Origin: Acetobacteraceae bacterium
GTDB taxonomy: Bacteria; Pseudomonadota; Alphaproteobacteria; Acetobacterales; Acetobacteraceae
Direction: 5' to 3'
NCBI GenBank assembly: GCA_030039695.1
Contig: JASHVB010000600.1
Location: 1 to 7,455, forward strand
Length of the DNA stretch: 7,455 nt
Shown here: one piece after another, positions 1 to 7,455 of the stretch
Layout: each line of letters begins with the position of its first letter
How positions within the stretch are numbered: the stretch's first letter is position 1
Made by a program: the position numbers and the translations under genes
Notes under the pieces: model-generated
Databases searched by the model: none
What the model saw: the letters and a program-made list of their open reading frames with translations, nothing else
What the model was told of the DNA's origin: nothing

Positions 1-115
1 TCCGCGTCTGCACGTAGAGGAACCCGCACAGCAGCGTTGCCGCCGTGCCGAACAGCAGCAAGAAAAGTACCGCCAGGCGAAAGCTGGTGGTGCGGCGCAG
101 ATCAGTCAGGCACAC
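1..115 (-). CDS. Sensor histidine kinase, N-terminal fragment (runs off the left edge)
   Basis: Only the first 38 codons are present; the gene continues beyond base 1. The likely start is the GTG at 115-113, which overlaps the end of the response regulator by 14 bases, as is usual for translationally coupled two-component pairs. The peptide begins with a short basic stretch (TDLRRTTSFRL) followed by a hydrophobic run of about 20 residues (AVLFLLLFGTAATLL and on), matching the cytoplasmic tip and first transmembrane helix of membrane-bound histidine kinases that partner OmpR-type regulators. No kinase domain is visible in the window, so the assignment rests on the N-terminal pattern and on its position directly after the regulator. 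The protein would sense an unknown signal at the membrane and phosphorylate the regulator. The start codon is uncertain because no ATG lies in this frame near the overlap. Confidence 0.72.
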   Translation of the reverse strand, partial: MCLTDLRRTTSFRLAVLFLLLFGTAATLLCGFLYVQTR

Positions 116-788
116 GGAGAATGAACCCGGTGCCGCGCACGGTCTCGATCATCGGGCCGGCGCCGTCACGGTCGATCTTCCGCCGCAGCCTGCCAACATG
201 GAGGTCGACCACATGGGTCGGCTCGATGTTGTGGTAGTTCCAGACCTCATCAGACAACATGGTGCGAGTGACGACCTGGTTGGCATGCCGCATCAGGCAT
301 TTCAGCAGGTCGAACTCCCGCGGCAGCAGTTCCACCGGCTTGCCGGCATGTGTGACGGTGTGCGTCAGCAGGTCCATTTCCAACGCGCCGACGCGCAGCA
401 TGGTTTGTTGCTGCGGCGCGCTGTAACGGGGCCGAAGTAAGACGCCAAGCCGGGCCGTCAGTTCCAGGAAGTCGAATGGCTTGGTCAGGTAGTCGTCGGC
501 GCCGGCTCGCAGTCCGCGCACCCGCTCATCCACGCCCGACAGGGCACTCAGGATTAGCACGGGCACCTCGATCCCTGCGGAGCGCAGCGTTGTCAACAAG
601 CCTAGTCCGTCGAGTCTGCCCGACAGTATGCGATCGAGCACGATGGCATCGTAGTTTTCAGCTGTAACTTTCAGCAGCCCCTCGCGACCGTTGCTGGCCG
701 AGTCCACGGCGAAGCCATGGTCGCTCAGCGCGGCCATGATCTCCGCCGCGGTTTGGGGATCGTCTTCGATGACCAGCACACGGGTCAT
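102..788 (-). CDS. OmpR/PhoB-family response regulator transcription factor
   Basis: A 228-residue two-domain regulator. The receiver domain (about residues 1-118) carries the acidic pair D9/D10, the phospho-acceptor D52 in VLDR, the switch residue S81 and the conserved K103 in LTKPF. The C-terminal winged-helix DNA-binding domain (about 130-226) has the family signatures LLPREFDLLKCLM, a recognition-helix region ending VDLHVGRLRRKID, and the terminal hairpin ETVRGTGF. The start at 788 is preferred because the receiver fold begins at once (MTRVLVIEDD) and an AAGGTG ribosome-binding site (797-802) lies eight bases upstream; an in-frame extension to 875 has no receiver homology. The sensor kinase gene overlaps its 3' end. 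The signal and targets cannot be read from sequence, and the 770-base gap separates it from the aromatic genes, so it need not control them. Confidence 0.93.
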   Translation of the reverse strand: MTRVLVIEDDPQTAAEIMAALSDHGFAVDSASNGREGLLKVTAENYDAIVLDRILSGRLDGLGLLTTLRSAGIEVPVLILSALSGVDERVRGLRAGADDYLTKPFDFLELTARLGVLLRPRYSAPQQQTMLRVGALEMDLLTHTVTHAGKPVELLPREFDLLKCLMRHANQVVTRTMLSDEVWNYHNIEPTHVVDLHVGRLRRKIDRDGAGPMIETVRGTGFILRVPD

Positions 789-1555
789 TCGGATTGCACC
801 TTGGTATTGAGCGCGCCGTATCCCGGACGCCGCCATGGCATCACGTGATGATGGCTTCTGACAGCCGGCAGACAAAACCTGCTTCGCAGCCAGCTTCTGA
901 CGGAGATGGCCAAGGAACGCCTCAGATGGTGGTTACTGCTGACGCCGGGCTTTCCAGGTCCGCACAGCGGACGTTCCCGGCAGGCTTGTCGGCGTAGAAC
1001 GCCTCGATCAGATCCGCGTGTCGTTGCACGATTCTTCCCGATGGGTGTGATAAGCGCGTACCGCACCCATCCGGTTGGCATCGCGAGCGGGCCGAGGGAA
1101 AGGCTACCGCCGACCGACCCGCATCGTTCAAGTAATCGAATCCGTGGTTTATGGTCGTCCAGGACCGCGGCATCCGGCACGGCATGTGGTTGGAACCGCC
1201 ATCTCATGCCGTGTGGCCTTGTCGCATGTGCTGTTCCTGTCCCGCTAACCTCGCACGTCATATTCGCCGCCGATCGGAGTCTGGTTACTCGTCCGGACGA
1301 CGCAGTACCAAAAATCCGCTCCTGGGAGAGCATGCGGTTCGGGACCGAGTAGACGACGTCAATCGACGGGGTCGCTGTCCACCAGTCTGCAGAGCGCCAA
1401 TGGTCGCGGCATTTGGGTGTTCCGACCTGTCTTTATGGTTCTGCCCTTATAGTGATGACCATTCCGACCACGTCGCGCCCTTCGGCGAAAGAGAGGATTC
1501 AAGACGACGGCTGAAAGTAGAACGTACGCCTGATTGACGTTTTAGAATATGCGGA
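789..1555. other. Gene-poor stretch upstream of the response regulator
   Basis: About 770 bases in which I cannot support any gene. Open frames exist on both strands but none gives a recognisable fold, and they overlap one another in several frames, as expected by chance in GC-rich DNA. The base before the response-regulator start carries its ribosome-binding site, so its promoter should lie in the right-hand part of this stretch. One minus-strand segment around 945-1030 reads like a coding remnant (QRHADLIEAFYADKPAG) but I cannot name it. A 9-bp inverted repeat sits at 1178-1213, listed separately. Given the pseudogenes immediately to the right, most of this stretch is plausibly decayed coding sequence. 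Confidence 0.5.
1178..1213. repeat. 9-bp perfect inverted repeat
   Basis: CACGGCATG at 1178-1186 is matched by its exact reverse complement CATGCCGTG at 1205-1213, separated by 18 bases. The spacer itself contains the small palindrome GGTT-GG-AACC (1188-1197). There is no following run of T on either strand, so it is not an obvious intrinsic terminator. It could be an operator-like dyad, the end of a lost element, or chance; no gene starts within 350 bases of it. Confidence 0.45.
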
Positions 1556-1846
1556 CTAAAACGGAGGGGCGCTGTCGATACCCTGGCGCTTCACGTCGGA
1601 CCGATGGCTCAGGTGTCCATCGTGTTTCCGGCTGATCAGGCGGAATCCGCGCCGATAGGTCAGGCGGGCCCAGAGCCAGTTCAACACCACGGTGGCACGG
1701 TTGCGTCCGCCCGTGAGAAGCAGCACGTGGGTGAGGCCCTAAAGTCACCAGGCCGGCACTCCCCACTGTCGAAGCCAGTGTACCTCGACGACGACGGCGA
1801 GCCGGCCAGTGGTCTCGAGATTGCCGTCATCGCAGTGCAGCAAGAT
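1556..1846 (-). pseudogene. Type II NADH dehydrogenase (NDH-2), C-terminal remnant
   Basis: One minus-strand frame ending at the TAG at 1558-1556 reads like the last quarter of an NDH-2 type NAD(P)/FAD-dependent oxidoreductase. It contains DDGNLETTGRLAVVVE, which resembles the family's D-x-G-N-L-A-T-I-G-R stretch. It then has the membrane-anchoring tail: VPAW-stop-L-stop-GLTH, LLLTGGRNR, VVLNWLWARLTYRRG and FRLISR. NDH-2 enzymes pass electrons from NADH to quinone at the inner face of the membrane. Two in-frame stops interrupt it, TGA at 1747-1745 and TAG at 1741-1739; both fall where the family has tryptophan, so each is explained by one G-to-A change in TGG. The N-terminal three quarters, including both dinucleotide-binding folds, are missing. 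The left boundary with the ferredoxin reductase scrap lies near 1835-1846. It is non-functional. Confidence 0.72.
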
Positions 1847-2016
1847 GCATCAGAATGCGCTGGAACGTCCTTTCGCCCCGGGGGTATTCCTTGGTGAGCG
1901 GAGATCGCTCATATGGTAGGTCAGGCTGCCCATCTACGATCGCGCCCTGCCACTTGCGTTGTCGAAACGAAGTTGCCACCTGCTGACCGCCATGCCCCGC
2001 ACGAACGATTGTTCAT
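1832..2016 (-). pseudogene. Ferredoxin-NAD(P)+ reductase (GR-type FAD flavoprotein), N-terminal remnant
   Basis: Directly after the ferredoxin remnant, a minus-strand frame reads TIVRAGHGGQQVATSFRQRK, then DGQPDLPYERSPLTKEYP and GERTFQRIL. This resembles the first 60 or so residues of glutathione-reductase-type ferredoxin reductases: the FAD-binding turn (normally V-G-A-G-H-A-G), the R-Q segment, and the D-E-P-x-x-P-Y-x-R-P-P-L-S-K block. Such flavoproteins move electrons from NAD(P)H to a [2Fe-2S] ferredoxin in Rieske oxygenase systems. The gene is ruined. The ATG at 2016-2014 is one base out of frame with the body, about two codons are missing from the GxGxxG loop, about two more before DGQP, and everything after roughly residue 65 has been replaced by the NDH-2 fragment. 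Its position behind oxygenase, ring-cleavage and ferredoxin genes fits the reductase of the same multicomponent oxygenase. Confidence 0.75.
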
Positions 2017-2043
2017 TGTATGGCACGGCACCACTCGCCTCCA

Positions 2044-3553
<1,510 letters not shown>

Positions 3554-3647
3554 AAACCAATCTCCGCGCACATATGTATCGGATCCAGTTTGCCCCCGGC
3601 ACCCCGCCGACAGCGTGGATACCTCGGCCGAGCACAACCGAAGAGAC

Positions 3648-4943
3648 TCAACCGTCCACCGTTTCGCGCGAAGGCACCTTCCGCGTCCCGGCACGGTAGA
3701 CCTCGTCGAAGCGCACACCCTTCTCAGCGTTGGTGAATCCGCCCCAGGCACTGCCGTAAGCCGCGGGCGCATCTACGCCCGGCGGGATGACGCCTTCGTC
3801 GCGAAGCGCGATGGCCGCGCGCAGTAAACGGTGGCGGGTCCGGGCAACCATGATGTCGCTCGCAACCAGATGCTCGAATGTATGATCCGTGATCGGTCCC
3901 ATGCTCTCGGTGATGCAGACGTCCTGGATTTCAAGCCCCTCGATTCCCGTGTAGCTCTTGGTTCGCTGGATCTCGCGGTCGATCCGGAAATCGTTCGTGC
4001 TGTTGGAAGCCAGACGCCAGCGCCCGTGCCAGTCGGTCGTATTAGGCAAATACTCATAGTTGAAGGAGATGCCGGGCGCTCCTCCCAACAGCCTATGCTT
4101 ATCCTCATTGTCGCACGCGGAGAGAACGAAACGTTTGTTGGAGATGCAAAAGAGCATGGTGTGTGTATCGTCCATCGGAACGAAGGCCCGCGCCACGGGA
4201 TCGCGACCGAGCGGCGTCGGCGGGGGCTGCGTCCAGAACGGCAGGCTAAAGTTCGCGAAACGCCAGTTCACGTGCAGCTCGTCCTTTTCGCGAAACGCAC
4301 CATACAGGACACCAACCTCCGTATCTGCCACCTTGTATTCAGGTGCGCGATTGGCAAACGCCGGATCGTCGCTTTGCACCATGCCACCGTGGAGGAAACC
4401 CAGATGCGATGTGTCGATGTCACCCTCCAGAGCCTGAAGGTAATTGGAGTGCCGCTGAAGGCACCAGATGCTTAGATCTTCGTCATCCATCCCAAGCGCC
4501 TGGAGGCCAGGAAGCTCGGGCGCGGTCTCCCGCGGGCCCATATAGACGAAGATGAGTCCTGCTTGTTCCCGGACTCTGTATGCCTTCGCCTTGACATGAA
4601 TGCGCGTGGCCAAAGGACCCGGCAGGTTCGCCACATCGACGCAGTTGCCTTCCACGTCGAACTTCCAGCCATGATAAACGCAACGTAGACCGTCCCGCTC
4701 GTTCCGGCCAAAGAAAAGAGAAGCGCAGCGATGCGGGCATTTGTGATCCATGATGCCAACACGGCCCGAGGAATCGCGAAACGCGATCAGTTGCTCGCCC
4801 AGCAGTTTAAGCCGCACGGGTGGCCCGTCCGGCGCCAGTTCGGAGGACATAAGAGCCGGGATCCAATAGTGCCGCATGAGCTCGCCCATTGGTGTTCCAG
4901 GACCAACCCTAGTCAGGACTTCGGACTCCGCTGCTGTGGTCAT
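3648..4943 (-). CDS. Rieske [2Fe-2S] aromatic oxygenase, alpha subunit (phthalate dioxygenase / LigX-like class)
   Basis: A complete 431-residue ring-hydroxylating or O-demethylating oxygenase. The N-terminal Rieske domain binds the [2Fe-2S] cluster through C69/H71 (CPHR) and C88/H91 (CVYHGW). The catalytic domain carries the mononuclear iron site with H180 and H185 (EGDIDTSHLGFLHGG) and a probable third ligand D341 (IQDVCITESMGPI). The ESMGPI-x-D-x-T-x-E-H-L block is typical of the single-subunit phthalate dioxygenase group, which includes vanillate and 5,5'-dehydrodivanillate O-demethylases. The start at 4943 (MTTAAESEVLTRVGPGTPMG) is the family start and has an AAAGGAAAGAG purine stretch upstream. 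The enzyme needs electrons from a reductase; the ferredoxin and FAD reductase remnants downstream show that it was a three-component system. Its neighbours suggest a lignin-derived aromatic acid as substrate, converted to a catechol for LigAB. The specific substrate cannot be read from sequence. Confidence 0.93.
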   Translation of the reverse strand: MTTAAESEVLTRVGPGTPMGELMRHYWIPALMSSELAPDGPPVRLKLLGEQLIAFRDSSGRVGIMDHKCPHRCASLFFGRNERDGLRCVYHGWKFDVEGNCVDVANLPGPLATRIHVKAKAYRVREQAGLIFVYMGPRETAPELPGLQALGMDDEDLSIWCLQRHSNYLQALEGDIDTSHLGFLHGGMVQSDDPAFANRAPEYKVADTEVGVLYGAFREKDELHVNWRFANFSLPFWTQPPPTPLGRDPVARAFVPMDDTHTMLFCISNKRFVLSACDNEDKHRLLGGAPGISFNYEYLPNTTDWHGRWRLASNSTNDFRIDREIQRTKSYTGIEGLEIQDVCITESMGPITDHTFEHLVASDIMVARTRHRLLRAAIALRDEGVIPPGVDAPAAYGSAWGGFTNAEKGVRFDEVYRAGTRKVPSRETVDG

Positions 4944-5084
4944 CGTCTTGCTCTTTCCTTTCGCGTCCTCTCGGTCAGCGTGTGCATCCTTTGATAGCCG
5001 GCACGACGCTGGCTCTGCCTGCTATCTTTGTTCGGGACGGGCCTCAAACGATGGAAAAAACAGAATAGTCATTATCAGGAATTT
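4944..5084 (-). promoter_or_regulatory. Leader/promoter region of the Rieske-ligAB operon
   Basis: These 141 bases separate the LysR gene from the oxygenase it probably controls and are the only sizeable gap inside the catabolic block, so the operon promoter and LysR site most likely lie here. The 5084-5030 end is AT-rich (ATAATGACTATTCTG followed by a T run), unlike the flanking genes. A weak sigma70-like pair, TTGAGG (5047-5042) and TAGCAG (5024-5019) spaced 17 bases, is visible on the minus strand but matches poorly at -10. I do not see a clean T-N11-A dyad that I would call a LysR box. Confidence 0.4.
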
Positions 5085-6487
<1,403 letters not shown>

Positions 6488-7455
6488 CTAGAGCTTGAAC
6501 AGACGTCTCGCGTTTTCTCCCAGGATGTTCCGCAGCATAGGTTCGGTCATGAACGGCAACGCGGCGATACGTCCCGGCGTGTCGAAGTCCCAATGCGGCC
6601 AGTCGGAAGCCCAGAGTAGCTGGGTCTCAGCATTGATCGCGTCGAACGTCGCCTCGAGCAGTTTCATGTTGGTGACCTCGACCGGCTGCGAGGTGTAGAA
6701 CATCTCCCGCATGTACTCGCTCGGCGGGCGCTGCAGCAGCGGAGCGTCCGACTGCCGCATCAGGAATTCGTGGTCGAGGCGCTGCATCAGGAAGGAAATC
6801 CACGCCAAACCACTCTCGATCCAGATGACCTTCAGCCTGGGGAAACGCTCGGGCAAGCCGTTGATCACCCAGTTGGTCAAGTGGATCATGTTGCACGTTG
6901 CAAACGACAAGGCATGGACCGACAGAAACCGGTTCATGGACCTGGCCACCGCGAAATCCGGACCTGCATGAAAGCCAATTGGCAGGTCGCGCTCCTCCAG
7001 CATCCGGTAAAGCGGCATATAGGCGGCGCTGTGGACTCCCTCGTGTCGTTGGCTGGTAACCAGGAACCCGATCACGCCGGGCTTGCCGGCGAACTCTTCA
7101 ACGGTGCGAACGCAGGCGGTGGGATCGTTGAACGGCAATGCGAGCAAACCCCGGATCTTCGGCCCGTGTTGCAGGATCCGTTCGCAGAACCAGCGGTTGT
7201 AGGCAAAGATCAGTTCGGTCGCGATTTCGGGTGAGGGATGCAGCCCGATTTCCAGCATGGGCTGAGGAAACACGACCTGGATATCGATGCCCATCGACCC
7301 CATGGCGCGATCGATCAGGGTCAGGTCTCGGTGGCGCTGGTCCGAGACGTTCACCGCCTCGGCGAGCTGAGCCTGGTGGGGAATGCGGCCGCCGACGTCC
7401 TGGAACGTCAGACCGGGTCGGGCACCCGACAGGGCAAGTGGATACGGCCAATCGC
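6488..7455 (-). CDS. Amidohydrolase-family (ACMSD-like) hydrolase or decarboxylase, partial at its 5' end
   Basis: The frame is open to the right edge of the window, so the true start lies outside; 321 residues to the TAG at 6490-6488 are visible. A GTG at 7354 is internal, because the upstream 33 codons read as normal protein (DWPYPLALSGARPG and on) in the same frame. The sequence is an amidohydrolase-2 TIM barrel related to aminocarboxymuconate-semialdehyde decarboxylase and the aromatic acid decarboxylases. Visible motifs are the strand-5 histidine in IGFHAGPD (codon at 6970-6968), LPERFPRLKVIWIESGLAWI, and the strand-8 aspartate in WASDWPHWDFD (codon at 6604-6602). The N-terminal HxH metal motif would be off the window. 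These enzymes decarboxylate or hydrolyse aromatic or ring-opened acids, which suits the cluster. It does not resemble LigJ. The exact reaction cannot be assigned. Confidence 0.85.
   Translation of the reverse strand, partial: DWPYPLALSGARPGLTFQDVGGRIPHQAQLAEAVNVSDQRHRDLTLIDRAMGSMGIDIQVVFPQPMLEIGLHPSPEIATELIFAYNRWFCERILQHGPKIRGLLALPFNDPTACVRTVEEFAGKPGVIGFLVTSQRHEGVHSAAYMPLYRMLEERDLPIGFHAGPDFAVARSMNRFLSVHALSFATCNMIHLTNWVINGLPERFPRLKVIWIESGLAWISFLMQRLDHEFLMRQSDAPLLQRPPSEYMREMFYTSQPVEVTNMKLLEATFDAINAETQLLWASDWPHWDFDTPGRIAALPFMTEPMLRNILGENARRLFKL

Noticed and set aside
906..1352. 148-codon plus-strand frame in the gene-poor stretch
   Set aside because: No recognisable motif, composition typical of a chance frame in GC-rich DNA, and overlapping long frames exist on the other strand.
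1521..1541. AACGT ... ACGTT short dyad as an operator
   Set aside because: Only five matching bases per arm, and no intact gene starts next to it.
3554..3772. N-terminal extension of LigA
   Set aside because: It would overlap the end of the Rieske gene and has no homology; the start at 3553 has a good ribosome-binding site and matches the family length.
6488..7354. Treating the GTG at 7354 as the start of the amidohydrolase
   Set aside because: The same frame stays open to the window edge with protein-like sequence, and a start here would remove the first metal-binding strand of the barrel.
6488..7455. Assignment of the amidohydrolase as LigJ (4-oxalomesaconate hydratase)
   Set aside because: The visible motifs (IGFHAGPD, WASDWPHWDFD) do not match the LigJ sequence pattern as I know it; only the superfamily is shared.

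Overview
The window reads as a GC-rich proteobacterial, probably alphaproteobacterial, chromosome or large plasmid segment. This is inferred from the gene families and base composition; there is no rRNA or other marker gene. Every gene I can support lies on the minus strand, so transcription runs from the right edge (7455) to the left edge.

Right to left: a partial amidohydrolase (6488 to beyond 7455); a truncated 2-pyrone-4,6-dicarboxylate hydrolase (ligI-like) remnant; an intact LysR-type regulator (5085-6053); an intact Rieske non-haem iron oxygenase (3648-4943); intact protocatechuate 4,5-dioxygenase alpha and beta subunits (ligA 3143-3553, ligB 2283-3143, overlapping by one base); a frameshifted [2Fe-2S] ferredoxin remnant (2044-2305); an N-terminal scrap of a ferredoxin reductase (about 1832-2016); and a C-terminal scrap of a type II NADH dehydrogenase (1556-about 1846). 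About 770 bases with no supportable gene follow. The window ends with an OmpR-family response regulator (102-788) and the first codons of its partner sensor kinase (1-115).

The central block looks like an aromatic-acid (lignin-type) catabolic cluster. A Rieske oxygenase fed by a separate ferredoxin and FAD reductase would hydroxylate or O-demethylate an aromatic acid, LigAB would open the resulting catechol-type ring by 4,5 (meta) cleavage, and LigI would hydrolyse the pyrone formed downstream. The arrangement recalls the three-component LigX O-demethylase plus the LigABI pathway of sphingomonads. The exact substrate is inference.

The striking point is selective decay. The oxygenase, ring-cleavage enzyme and regulator look intact, while both electron-transfer partners and the pyrone hydrolase are broken by deletions, frameshifts and, in the adjoining dehydrogenase scrap, Trp-to-stop changes. 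The window therefore catches a catabolic operon part-way through loss, or one whose missing functions are supplied from elsewhere. I saw no tRNA, rRNA, CRISPR array or recognisable insertion sequence, and no convincing new defence or mobile system.
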